A DNA stretch of 64,000 nucleotides from Tolypeutes matacus (Eukaryota > Chordata > Mammalia > Cingulata > Chlamyphoridae), in contig JAKSZT010037276.1 of the NCBI GenBank assembly GCA_026826555.1, positions 1,492,465 to 1,556,464 on the forward strand, given 5' to 3'. The notes under the pieces were generated by a model. It saw only the letters and a list, made by a program, of their open reading frames with translations. It had not been told where the DNA came from and ran no database searches. The translations under genes and the position numbers were made by a program. Shown one piece after another: positions 43,188-54,895 of this stretch (the first letter of the stretch is position 1; each line of letters starts with the position of its first letter).

Positions 43188-43865
43188 TTTTTTTTTAATA
43201 GTAGAGGAAAATCTTTAATAAAATAACAAAAAAATTACATGTAAAAACATCATTATATTGGCATCTCATGTAAAAATCTAATCAAAGCACAATATGCCAT
43301 CATTACCCATTTTCTCAAGTCATCCTTCTTGACTTTCTATTTGAAATATCCATTTTAAAACATTCAGTGACAATTTGTTTTTAAATTTTGCTGTTAGCGT
43401 AATTACCTCAAGGTAGGTTTGTTAAATATTTTTTAATCATATAGAATATCATATAGATTTTGTTTTAATTTTATAAATTAAGCCATTTATTGATAATTAA
43501 CTTTTCTAAAAAAAACACAGAAACAAGAATAAAATAAACACATCCAACCCACATTCACTAGCCCTTGCAGGAAAGGAAGAAACCCTGGATAGTGAGTCTG
43601 CAAATGTTTTTCTTTATACTTTGCCTGAGTTTCTTCACTCATTGTAGGGTCCCTGGTTTTCTTCCTCTTACAGGTGAAAGGAAACTGATCAAAAGATTCA
43701 TGTTCAAGGTCCCAACAATTTTACAGCTACTTGAGGCTAATGGTTTGTACATTCTGTTTGCACCTCTGAGAGAACAGCAAATAAACTGCCAAACACAAAC
43801 TCCTAGCTAACCTTTACTGTCATTCTTTGAAATGGCATTTTTAAGCCCTGACTGTTTTTGTTCCT
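43188..43865 (-). mobile_element. Poly(A)-ended segment, probable L1 3' transduction
   Basis: Begins with oligo(T) at 43188-43198. On the minus strand it ends with ATTAAAG and AATAAA-like motifs (near 43216-43224) before the tail. About 670 bp of sequence without recognised repeats separate it from the A-rich 3' end of an L1 piece in the same orientation (43866-44511). No TSD separates the two parts, which fits one insertion of L1 plus transduced flank. Confidence 0.5.
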
Positions 43866-44511
43866 TTTTTTATTATTTTATTTTATTATTTTTTTATTGT
43901 GTGTACAAATCAAATTATTCACAATACATACCAATAATTGTAAAATGATATATATATATGCATATATGTGCATTTGCTTACATAAATGTTATTTTTTAAA
44001 ATAAATATATATTAAAATGTGCTTAGATTACCTAGATATTACACAGAAATTACAGGGATTCCCATGTTCCCCGCCTCCCACACCTCCCACAACATCCCAC
44101 ACAAACATCCTTCATCAATGTGGCACATCACCCGTAATAGATATACACATCCTGGGGCCTTGTCATCAAGCATAGACCACAGTTCACATCGTAGACCACA
44201 CTCTCTCCCACACAATTCTGCATGGTATATGCTGATGTAAAATGGTCTACATCTGTCACTGCAACGCCACTCGGGACAACCTCCAAGTCCCGAAAAAGCC
44301 CCTGTTTTTCAACTGCCCTTCCCCTCCCTGCCCCAAAAGCATACAGTGGCCACCGGCTCCACTTCACTATTATAATTTCTTCCATTGCTTGAATCACAAT
44401 ATGTCTACAACAGAATACCATTAAGTCCACTCTAGTCCATAGCTCTTCCCCCAATCCTGAGGGGACTGGGAAGGTGACATCCACTCCACCTCCAAGTGAG
44501 AGAGGGCTACA
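43866..44511 (-). mobile_element. L1 3' UTR piece of the same insertion
   Basis: T-rich start (TTTATTATTTTATTTTATTA) followed by antisense L1 3' UTR matching 21030-21650 and 27.8-28.35 kb. It stops at GAGAGAGGGCTAC and is joined to ATTTTCTTCTAGG of the host L1. A minus-strand frame here (44128-44565) is open for 145 codons; see findings. Confidence 0.85.
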
Positions 44512-44637
44512 TTTTCTTCTAGGAGTTTTATGGTTGTTGCTTTTATATTTAGGTCCTTGATTCACTTTGAGTTAAAATTTTTGTAAGGTGTAAGGTAAGG
44601 GTCCCCTTCCTTTATTTTGCATACGGATATGCTTGCG
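44512..44637 (-). mobile_element. Old L1, right part
   Basis: ATTTTCTTCTAGGAGTTTTATGG and TTTAGGTCCTTGATTCACTT are the antisense ORF2 sequence expected a little upstream of the point where 42095-43187 breaks off. About 20 bp of the host L1 seem to be missing at the insertion site. Confidence 0.7.
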
Positions 44638-45250
44638 TGTCTGGAGCTAATAAATTCAAAGAAACCCCCACAAAAAACACCTTTCACAGTCTTTACAAGT
44701 TGGCTCTTTATTGGCCAGAGCTTTCCTTCAGAGTTAAGCCCTCCTATCAAGAAGAGCAGCCCAAGGAAAAAGTGAAGTGCCAGGTCTTCTCTGTTTTTTT
44801 CTGAGACTGTGTCTTGTCCTGATCTTATTTCATTCATGGCCTTTGGATATCCCTCTTATACAGGAATCAAAATGCTCCTTCCACTTCTATTGAAATATAC
44901 TTTCTTTCCCTCTTGGAATGGCTTAAAACTGGTACTCCTTTGCCAGGAGATGCTTGGGCTTGTTTCTCACACTGCTTTAGCTGTCCTTAAGCTGTTTCTA
45001 CCTGCAAGGCAATACTGGTAGCATGAGATTGAGATGAGTTTCCTGGTTTAGTCTTTCCTGTCAATACAAGATAAACTGGCACTGACATGCAGGCCCACCA
45101 GCCTGTGCATAGTCAGGAACCACAATGAAAGCACAGGCTGACTCCACACCATGCTGGGAGAGGGTAAGGGATGGGCTGCCAAGTGTGCCAAGAGCTTCTC
45201 CTACTGTTTCTATAGCTGTATGTCCTTGATTCAGCACTTGCCCAGTTACT
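44638..45250 (-). mobile_element. LTR-like sequence of unknown family
   Basis: Interrupts the old L1 at TGTCTGGAGCTAATAAATTC. On the minus strand it shows a CCTGTATAAGAGGG TATA-like motif (about 44855-44868), an AATAAAGAGCC polyadenylation signal (about 44705-44715) and an ..CCAGACA end. This is the usual order of an LTR. The other boundary is not clear, and no TSD or internal region is confirmed. The 64-codon minus frame at 45061-45255 is unremarkable. Confidence 0.35.
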
Positions 45251-46090
45251 GACATCCTTTAACTGTTTTCTGGAGTTTTGAGGAGGATGGCTCTATTAAT
45301 TTTTGTCATTGTTCAAAGATTTTAAAGGGAAATGGCATCTTGGAACATCTGATCCAAGAATTTATCTTTTGAGACATAAAAAATATAAACCATATAAGCA
45401 AATTCATTATAATCTACAGCTAGAAGACAAAGACAATATTCATACTAATAAGACAAACTATGCTTTTATTGTTAATATCATGAATATATTCTCCCATGAT
45501 AAAGGATGTGATCCAGAGTCAGAGACAAGATGGGGATGGTTTTTAGTACTTCTGTTCTCTTGAGCCTTTCTTTCTGAGTACTCTAAAGTTGAGATTGAAA
45601 GGACAAAGTGTCTACAATTCATGAGACAATTTGGTTTTTTTTTTTCCTCCCTAAGGGGAAAGAAAGGTAAAAAGGAATACAATATCCCTAAGAAGTATGA
45701 TTCAGGCATTCTTGGATTGGATGAAATATGCTGTATTTTGTAGGATAATGTTGTTCCTGAGCAGAAGTGAAGATAAAGGTTGTAACACATTAGCCATCAG
45801 GAAATGCATTCCTTTATTTTATAAAATATCTATAATATACTTACAAAATTTCTAGAGTTAGCAACTAAAGTAGTCATTGCCAACTTGTATTTACTTTTTT
45901 CTTTTCTTCTCATTTTAGAAATGTGGATGACAGCACCATCCATGTATGAACTAGGAAATGTGGCTGATTATTTAAGGTTAAAATTGAATAAGAAATGGAC
46001 ATTCTTTCACATAAAGTAGTCAGCAGATTATCATCAAGGAAGGTTTATTCTTTTTGATTGTAAACTATGTGCTGGTGAAATTAATTTATT
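45251..46090. other. No recognised feature
   Basis: AT-rich intergenic DNA. The frames present (up to 110 codons, 45458-45790 minus) show no recognisable domain. Confidence 0.35.
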
Positions 46091-46312
46091 ATATATGATT
46101 TTTTTTTGAGGTACCGAAAGCTGGAGATTGAACCCAGGACCTCATATGTGGGAAGATGGTGCACAACAACTGAGGCACATCGGCTTCCCTGAGATGGTTT
46201 TCTTGTTTGTTTTGCTTGTTGTTTGTTTCTGGTTTTTCAGGAAGTGCCAGGAACCAAACCCGGAACTTCCTATGTGGGAGGTGGGAGCTCATCCACTTGA
46301 ACCACATCTTCC
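46091..46312 (-). mobile_element. Two head-to-tail tRNA-derived SINE monomers
   Basis: On the minus strand two units follow each other. The first has GTGGTTCAAGTGG (box A region) and CGGGTTTGGTTCC (box B region). The second has GTGCCTCAGTTG and GGGTTCAATCTCC. An oligo(A) (here oligo(T), 46102-46109) end follows. The units are separated by a C/A-rich linker. This dimeric layout is typical of xenarthran DAS SINEs. Confidence 0.75.
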
Positions 46313-47450
46313 TATGATATTTTATTTTAAAAGGTTATAATATTTTTATTGCAAAGCTAAAATTAAACTACTTTGAAGCTATTATACATTCAGTTACAAA
46401 CAAAACCATATTATGATACTAGCTCTGATGTTGAGAAGGTTCACTGGCAATATATTATGGATAGCAAAGTGTTTTTATGTAGGTACATTGAGCTAAATCT
46501 TCCATGCAAGTGATCAATAATAATCAACATCTTTAAGTGACAATGTTTATTTTTTGGTCAACAGATTGTTCAAATGAAAACATATAGCATAGCTGATGAC
46601 CAAAATTGTTTCTTAACTCTATCTAAAGTGACTTTGGGGTCTAATTTTTTATAATGAAATTATAGTGAATTTGTTTATAAATGTAGAAAACAATTACAAC
46701 AGGGATTTCTTGTTCTAAAATTTAAATTTAACTTCCCACTTATGCCTCATGATAAAAAAGAGACAAATAGGTTTTGGCTGTGAAAGGATGGAAATACAAC
46801 AGCAAATTTATATCTTCACAGTTCTGAAGTAGCATTAGTCAAAAATTAATATTAATTAAAGTATTAATAAAAGTATTAAAGCATTAATAAAAGTGATAAT
46901 AAAAAATCACTTCCAGATATCTGAACAAGAGAAATATCAGTAATTCCTGAGGTGCTTAAATAAAGAAATATTTGACCTCTTTGGACAAGTTCATTTGACT
47001 AACAATTCAGGGTATTATGGTGTGTTGATCAGGTTTCTTCCCAGTTTCTCTAAGTATTATCAAAGTGCTTGGGATATAAATAGCAGATATGTTGTTTCTT
47101 CAACAGCAACAAATGCACATCTTAAGGGTAAGAGGATACTAAGTGGTTCAAGTGTTTATTAACTAACCTAGTATAACATTTCTGGATTTTTTGCACAGTG
47201 AACACAACACAGACTTTGGATGAAGTAAATTTTCTAAACTAAAATTTCCTTCCCTATTAAAACTGTTTACACAATCCTGAGAAAATTCCTCATCCTCTGT
47301 AACCCCAAGTTTCTTCATCTTGAATAAAAATATATTCACAATCTAGATAGCCACAACAGTAGGAGAAAAATTGGAAGTCCTCAAAAAATGAGAAATTGTG
47401 TTTTTATTCTGAGGTCATCTTGTTTTCCCGTGTTTTAAACTTTTTTTGAG
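46313..47450. other. No recognised feature
   Basis: AT-rich, with a small ATTAATA(A/T)A-type repetition near 46845-46905. No gene. Confidence 0.35.
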
Positions 47451-47454
47451 AGTG

Positions 47455-47960
47455 CTTTAGCCTGTTAGCTGCTAAAACAAATACCAAGCAATGGGTTGGA
47501 TTAACAAAAGGAATTAATTGGCTCCTGGTTTCAGAGGCTAGAAGGCTTGCTTCCTCCCAGGGTTGGTACCTTCTGGCACTCTTTGGGGTTCCTTGGCTTT
47601 TCCATCACATGGTAATGCATATGATTGTGTCTTCTCCTTTCTCCTCCAAGTTCCATTGACTTCCAGCATTTGGCTGTTCCTTATGACTTCTGTCTGTGTC
47701 CAATTTTCTTTGCTTAAAAGGACTTTGGATGGGGGATTGATGTGGCTCAAATGGTTGGGAGTCTGCTCCCAGATGGAGGGACCTGGGTTCGATCCCTGGG
47801 AACTCCCAGGGGAAAAAAATAAAAGGACCTTGGCCATATTTGATTAAGGCCCACCCACATTCAGATTGAACACACCATAGCAACTTTGAAGGTCCTATTC
47901 ACAGGACCAAGTATTGGGACTTGAATTTGCCTTTTGTGTGGGACCTGATTCAATTGTCTA
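47455..47960 (-). mobile_element. MLT1/MaLR-type LTR with a SINE insertion
   Basis: On the + strand: TGTTAGCTGCTAAAACAAATACCA, GGCTCCTGGTTTCAGAGGCTAG, TTCCTTGGCTTTTCC, TTGATTAAGGCCCACCC. This is the antisense order of an MLT1-like LTR, comparable to the sense copy at 58815-59216. Strongly diverged. Confidence 0.6.
47729..47820 (+). mobile_element. tRNA-derived SINE monomer
   Basis: Box A region TGTGGCTCAAATGG and box B GGTTCGATCCC, ending in a short A-rich tail. TSD is AAAAGGACTTTGG at 47716-47728 and AAAAGGACCTTGG at 47821-47833 (one mismatch). A single-monomer DAS-like SINE about 92 bp long, inserted in the LTR. Confidence 0.88.
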
Positions 47961-48924
47961 AACATTTAAATACTTAGTATATAATCTATTGCTCTAATGT
48001 TTTCTGTGCCCAGATAAATCAATTTGTAGAAATACAGGGACTTAAATAAGGAAGGAAAGAAGCTAAAATAGTAAGAGTTAGAGGATGCAGGAACTAAAAA
48101 CATAGTATAGCAAGGAGGAGATAGAGAAGAAAATATCATGCCTTCAGCATTTAACAATTTTATATGAAATTATGGTAAAAGTTGCTACACAGTAAAGTAA
48201 ATGCATTTTACTCATTCATCTAATTACCCAGCAAAGTTTAGTCCTTTTTCAGATAACTTGTAAGCTGATGAGTTTGGGGAGTCAGTGGAGATGTTTATTG
48301 AAGGATGAGTGTATGCCCTTTTTTCTTCTAGGCTTTTTACAGAAACCTCTACTTTAATCCACATACAATCTCCATGAAGTGGATATAATTCTTTCTATTT
48401 TACAGGCAATAAAACTTAAGGAGAGAGAAGTTGAGTTTCTTGGCAAAGATTGTACAGCTCATAAGAGGTTAAGTGGAAGTAGAACTCCAGTCTCGATGGG
48501 TGACATCAGAGGACATTTTTTCTATTACATCACATTAGGGTCTGCTTTCTTCAAGGAGAAGCCAGGTTGCACCTTCCACACATAGCTTGAAAATCAGCTC
48601 ATCTAAATATACACATTCATGACTTTCAAGTTTTGTCTTCCATCAGACATCAGAACACAATTTCATCAAGTTCTCTGCCCCTTTTAAACAAGGATCTCCT
48701 TTCCTCCAGTTTCCTATGATACACTCATCATTTCTTTTTAAGGACTCACCAGAAACACTTCTAATTCCATATTTCTACCAACAGTCTCTTCAATGCAATC
48801 TAGGCTTTTTCTACCGACAACCTCACAATTCTTCCAGCCTCTACCCATTACCAAATTCCAAAGTCATCTTCACATCTTTATGTATTTGTAATAGTAGCAC
48901 CCTAGTTTCTGGTACCAAAAATGA
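47961..48924. other. No recognised feature
   Basis: Intergenic sequence; no repeat or gene recognised. Confidence 0.35.
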
Positions 48925-49330
48925 CTTAGTTTTCCAGCTGCTAAAAACAAATATCATAAAATGGGATGGGGTAGACTATGGGAATTTATTGATTTAAGTC
49001 TAGGGGAAGTCACAAATTGAGGTATCAGCAAAGTGATGCTTTATTCCCAAATATTGTACTGTTCTGGGGCTGGCTGCTAGAGATACTTGGGTCCTTTGCT
49101 TTTCTGCCACTTGTCAAAGCACATGGAAATGCCTTCTCCTTTCTCTTCTGGGTTCTGTGACTTTCTCATCACAAATAATTCCTCAGTAATGTATTTAGAC
49201 CAACCCTATTCAATTGGGAAACACTCCACCAAATATAACATCTTAAAAAGATCTTAAATGGGTTCACATTCAAGAAATGAATTAAGATTATGAACATGTT
49301 GTGATAGGGTACACAATTCAACCTACCACA
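48925..49330 (-). mobile_element. MLT1/MaLR-type LTR
   Basis: Starts like the copy at 47455 (TTAGTTTTCCAGCTGCTAAAAACAAATATCA) and ends ACACAATTCAACCTACCACAAA, the antisense beginning of an MLT1/MST-type LTR. Diverged. Confidence 0.6.
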
Positions 49331-51408
49331 AACCCCTTTAGCCCTAACCAGTAGGCCCACCTGTGAAGCTGAGGAGATGTGAAATGGGAAAGAGAACCAG
49401 TATACACATATGGAACAGTCAGACATGAAGAATCTTTGCAGATATTATGTGAGCTGTAGCTGGAGGGTCTTTTAGTAACATGGAAAGAATCAAGCAGAGC
49501 TTATAAAAGATGCAATTTAGCTTAAGACAGGGTTAGTCACCAGCTAAATGATAGCTATACATGTGGAAAAAAATAACTATCCTTTGTATTGGAGGGAATG
49601 ATTCTATTTATCAGAGTAGACCTTTAACATCCACAGTGGATTTGTGTTTCAAGAATAAGGCAACATAATGATAACAAGAAAAGAGAATAGGAATCAAGGG
49701 TACCTCTTCTTTCCTTTCTAATTTCTACATTTATTGCTCTGTTCCTAGCCTGGATGGGAGTTGTATGAAAAGACACCGATAACTTTAGCTCCAGTCTCCT
49801 GTTCCACTCCTCTTCTAATCATTTGAATCCCATTCTTAGCAACTGCAACACCCAAGCAGATTAGTGCTTTTGAAAGATATTCTCTGGTATGCATGGGACA
49901 GGTATGCCAAGCCCTTAGACTCTGGGCAAGACTTGAGGGAGCTTGATCAGCTCCTAGGTTTCTGCCATGTGGCAAGGCAAAATGGTGGCCAGCCTCTCTC
50001 TCTTATCCAGGCTCATTCTCCCAGAGCTCAGCTGTAGGCAATCAAGCTCATCTTTCCACAGTCTACATCTCTTCAGCCTTGGGATGAAAACTCCAGGCAC
50101 CAGCTGTGCTGAGGAGAGGAATTTAGACTTGGTTGCTGGAATACTGACCCACAAGAATTCAAATCAATGACATTATGCAAAGGAACATACTGGAAAATGA
50201 CTGCTTGATTAAACATGTCTCTGTAGTCAATGTTGACAAACTGCTGAGACCAACCCAGTGAATTGCACTTCATGGATGGTCCAGGGTTGTTGGCTGAAAT
50301 GCAAAAAATCTGGAATTACTGACTATTAATGTCAGTAAAAGCCAAGCCTCCTTTTCTTATTTGCCCCTCAAGGCACTAATATACATTTTCTCTCCCTCTA
50401 TAGAGAATATTTTAACATAAAGGAACATAGTCCCTTTTATTATAGAATCCCATTATTTTACTTTTGGAATAATGGAGGGTTGTAGATAAAATTATAGATT
50501 CAATGATACAATTTTATAAATTATGTTTTAAAATTGGTCATTCTGTATATACATTCATTTCCTGTATTTAAGTAAAAAATTAAGATTTCTATTGGAAGTA
50601 TAAATGGAGTAAAATAGATTTATGAATCAGTATTTTAATGTTTATGAGTTATCTTATGGTAAGAGATTGCAGAAGGTGATATGTGGGAAGGGTATTTGTT
50701 CAACCTTCCCCTATCTCTCTTCCCTTGACCAACATCAGGTCCAATGAGAACATTTTAAAGCCCAATTGGGGTTTCTACTGATGAAAGATGTTTAAAGATC
50801 AGTGATGTCTCACCCAGTACTTGGTACTTGAATTTGTTACACTCTTACTGGACTCTGTCTGATGACATATAACTCCTATGACCTGTGGCAGCCATACAAT
50901 TAGTTGAAAGCGATCTAGAAAGTTTGTGCATAAATGAGGTAAAATTTATTTCTGTATCTATTTTACCCACTCACTAGTCAGTTTTCTTCTTTCTTTCTTC
51001 CCCCTTAAGCTCTTCAAATATTTCACCCACACAGTATGCCATTTCCCAAAACTATACATGCCACCTCAAATCCTTTCCATATTAAACTACTTTTAAAACT
51101 TATAAGAAATGACTTCTAAAGTTTTTTTTCTCATGGACTAGTCCTCCCTTCAAAAAATAATATTAGACTTCATTGTTATTCTAATAAATGAAGGAGGGAT
51201 GAAGAGAGCTACAGAGGTGAGAGACAAAGTGTGAATATTGTCATCGATTAGAAATTAGAATAAAATTTCTTTACTATTGTTTTTCTCCCAATTTTAAGAA
51301 ATCTGCTTATAACATAAGCCTTACCTATAATCAAACATTCCTCCAAAAAGTTACATTCATCTCAATCAATTTACTAAACTCAACATTGTATACAATGTTG
51401 TTTAACAC
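49331..51408. other. No recognised feature
   Basis: No gene or RNA gene recognised. Short open frames on both strands without domains. Confidence 0.35.
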
Positions 51409-51681
51409 TTATTTCCAGGCATCATTAAGGATTTCTTTGGCATCAAAGCTCTGCATGCTGTGTTCACTTATGTCCAGGTGAAAGAGATATTTACTAATCA
51501 TACTGTATTGGTTAATTTCTATTTTCCCTTCCAGATCCATCTGAACTACTCTAATCTGCTCTGTGCCCTGGACGTTGACCTTGGTTGATTGCATTATGCA
51601 GGGGTCTTTATCCTTAGTTTTCTGTTTAGGTGTAGAGATTGGAGAGTGATCTCTAGATATTCCATTTTCATCTCTACCCAC
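51409..51681 (-). other. Unassigned 90-codon open frame
   Basis: The minus-strand frame ends ..SMQSFDAKEILNDAWK and includes VQMDLEGKIEINQYSM. It is more protein-like in composition than its neighbours (few Phe/Cys runs, mixed charges). There is no start context, splice signal or relative in the window that I recognise. It may be a fragment of a retrocopied mRNA or an old repeat; chance is quite possible. Confidence 0.2.
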
Positions 51682-52479
51682 TTAACATTCCTTCACATCC
51701 ATGATGCTCTTGGGCAGTGGCTGCATATTTCCCCCTTCATTCCTAGCTCCTTCCTTGGATGGGTTTTCTCCAGAGACTACAGTTCCCATGTGTTCTGGTA
51801 AGAATTAACCATTGCTTACCCTTTGGCCATTATAATGCTAATGTTTTAATTCAATTTATTGTCCCTGTTTTCTTCCCCAACCCATAACTTTCACCCACAC
51901 TTTGGTAGAGGCCACCCATTAAACCCTCCTCACATAAGCCATTTGAGGGTGCATTCTTCTTCCTAGGGACCAGAAAGATATTCCACTCATCACCAAAAAC
52001 ACAAACATGCTGAAGTGTCACAATGGTGGGCTGTGAACATGTTCATACTGAACATGTTTGAATAGTAAGTGTATTTGTTGAGTTAACATTGGTGGTAAGG
52101 TAGACAATGGGTTGAGAAAGGATGGCTGGAGAGGTCCTCATGAGGCAGAGTGTTCTTCTACAGAGCAGGTGCAATGTTAGGATAGTTTAATGAATGGAAG
52201 ATGTTGAATAAATTCTAGTGGGAAGGGAACTCCAATCTGTGTCCCCCAAAAAGATGTGAAGTTGGCTAATGACAACTCAACTATTATTGTTTAACTTTTT
52301 CTTTATGGCTTTTTTTTTGTTTGGTTGCTTATGTTTTTCCTTCCTAGATTTGTTTATTTTATAACCTATTTTTGTAAATGTTATTAATTATTCACTGAAC
52401 GGAAGGTAATAACTGCAATAACAGTAAATCTGTTTTAGTCAGTGGTTATACTCTCCTCTTATTTTTGTTCATTCCTGAA
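51682..52479. other. No recognised feature
   Basis: Intergenic; T-rich near 52300-52350. No gene. Confidence 0.35.
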
Positions 52480-53300
52480 TCCTGAGGGACTTAGGATGAT
52501 GTCCACTCTGACTGCTTCAGGCTGAGAAGGGGCATAGGTATCATGGGACATAAGAATAGAATTGCTTTGCTTGCAGTTGAAGATACTCTGTACTTTTGGG
52601 ATGGGAAAAAATTTTTGTTATTTGTCCAGGGCAAGCCCAAAAAACTGGAGAGTAGGAGTTCTCCACATATCTGCTGAGTTTTGGGGCTCAGCCAACAAGG
52701 GAACAATTCAACAATTAAGAAATATACTTAAGTAAATTGAAAATCATAAGTATAAATGAAAGAAGTAGAAGAATCATGACTATGGGATTTATAAATGAGT
52801 GGAAATAGTTTTCCATATATTCTGAAGTAGAGGCCACTGAGGGGGTGGGTTATTAATTTCATGTGGCTGTGCAGCTTGCCTATAGTGTCTGGACATCCAT
52901 AGGGCCCCCAGGAGCACTTTTGTTTGAGGCTTTGTTTACTGTGGCAATTTGTGAAATCTGGCTGAGACTTACGTTAATAACCTCCACAATGACCTCCCAA
53001 CTCACTTTGAATCTTCTTAGTAATAAAATCTCTATTTTATTTAATATTTCTTCCCCTTGATCAAGGTCCTTCTCAAATGCAGCACTGAATAATGCTTAGT
53101 AATAATCCCTCAGAGCCAGGGAAACTCATTCCTGGGAGTCATGTCCCATGTTGGGAAGAAAGTAGTGAGTTTATTTGCAGAGTTTGTTTTAAAGACAGTC
53201 CACCCAAGGAACAAATCATTTTTCACCAAGTAACTCTCATGTATTAACTGTAATTAGGATGTTACATTTTTATAAGAATAAAGTTAATAGGTGAAAGCAT
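52480..53300 (-). mobile_element. Diverged L1 3' UTR
   Basis: Collinear with 28300-29160 at low identity: GGATGATGTCCACTCTGAC, AATGACCTCCCAACTCACTTTGAA and CATTCCTGGGAGTCATGTCCCA near 53130-53150 match the antisense 3' UTR of the long-UTR L1 family. An old copy, showing that this UTR has been part of the family for a long time. Confidence 0.65.
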
Positions 53301-54239
53301 TAAGATCGTGGACTTAGCTTGCTATTCTGTTTCTTTTATTAGGCAAAGCTTATATATTACAGCAATTTTGGTCAGATTATTTGAGAAAATAGCAGGACTT
53401 CCCAAGAAGAGGAAGTTTAATTATTTGTTAAGCGACTGTGAGGACCTCTACCTACCTTGATGACCTTTGATTTGTGATATTTAAGAATAAGTTTAATTTG
53501 TAAAAATAGAGCAATTATTACAAAGCTAAATTTTAGTTAGGGATAAGACTGGGAAAGTCTGGATTGCTTTTTGTCACCAGCAACACAGTAAAAGATAATG
53601 AAAAAACTATTGATTAATTTTATATTATTCAAATATATTCCTCTCAAATGTTAAAAAAAGTTTATTTTAAAAAACTTTGAATTTGCTCATGATATGACAA
53701 TTACACTATAAAGATCAAAACTCCATTACTAAGCATAAGTATATGAAAAACAATGAGAAGGAATAATGAGTTTAATGTTTTTCTTGTATACTAGAGATTT
53801 TCAGTTTCTCATTATATCTCATGCAATCATCCCTAAAGTTTCCTTGAAATTTAAATATTCACACAAAGACAGTGAAATTTCCTTTTGATTAGTTATAGAT
53901 GAATAACAGTGAGGTTGAACCTCAGTCTTTTCCTAGGAACTTCACTTCTCAAATACACCCTATTAAGTATGAACCATTTTGATATTTGATTTACACACTT
54001 GGAAAGAGAGAGTAATCATAAAAGTCATCGTAAGTCAAATGCCATATGATTCACCTGTAGGTGTTCATGCCATTTTCATAAACACCAAATTACATTAAAG
54101 TAAAACATTTCTTTTTTGGTTTCTTTCATTTATTTATTTGTGTATAGAACACACCCTTTTCCAGAAAATTTGAGGCAACTGTGGTAAATTGCAAACAGTC
54201 ACAATTCTGCACTTCTCCTTGTGTTTATGCACTTTCCAA
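53301..54239. other. No recognised feature
   Basis: AT-rich DNA without recognised repeat or gene. Confidence 0.35.
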
Positions 54240-54620
54240 TGTAACTTTTTATATCTGGGCTGTTCTTATGACTTACTTTGACTAATGAAATATGGTAGAA
54301 AGAAGGAGAGTCAGTTTCCAAACCTAGGCTTCTAGAGGTCTTGTGTACTCTGTTCATTCTCTTGGAAACTGCAACTATGATGCAAACAATCTCTATCTAC
54401 AAACTAGATGACCAGAACTCATGCTCCAGTTACCCCATCATTCCAGCCAATAGCCAAAAATCTACTGAGCATATGAATGAGATTATTCTGGGTCAGATAG
54501 ATGAGCCAGCCAAGCCAAGATCAGCAGAACCACCAAGATGAACCCAGGCTAAAGTGTTAACTCATAGAATCATAAGCTAAATAGAGGTTTCTTGTTTTAG
54601 GTAGTTTGTTAATCAGCAAT
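54240..54620. repeat. Ancient interspersed repeat, family uncertain
   Basis: TATGACTTACTTTGACTAATGAAATATGG followed later by TTAGGTAGTTTGTTAATCAGCAATAACC. This pairing (..TTTGGCCAATGAAATGTG.. and a ..GTTTGTTA.AGCA end) is common in mammalian genomes. Not assigned to a named family. A 66-codon frame inside has no significance I can see. Confidence 0.4.
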
Positions 54621-54865
54621 AACCAACTGACTCATCAATTTACAAAGATACATATACTAAAATTAGAGGAAATACTTTTAAAATAAGTAATAAAAATTAT
54701 ATGAAGGGAAAATAAATGTATAGAATCTATATCAAAAAGTCTGCATCAGTAATTTTCAATCAGGAGAGATTATCAGAATTATTTTTAAATGTTACCCATC
54801 ATACAGTAACCCAGATTCCTCCATCAGAACCACAAGAAGCAAATTTTGAACCCTTAATATTAGTT

Positions 54866-54895
54866 TGTGTGTGTGTGTGTATGTGTGGTTTTATA
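54866..54895. repeat. (TG)n microsatellite
   Basis: Short imperfect run of TG dinucleotides. Confidence 0.9.
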
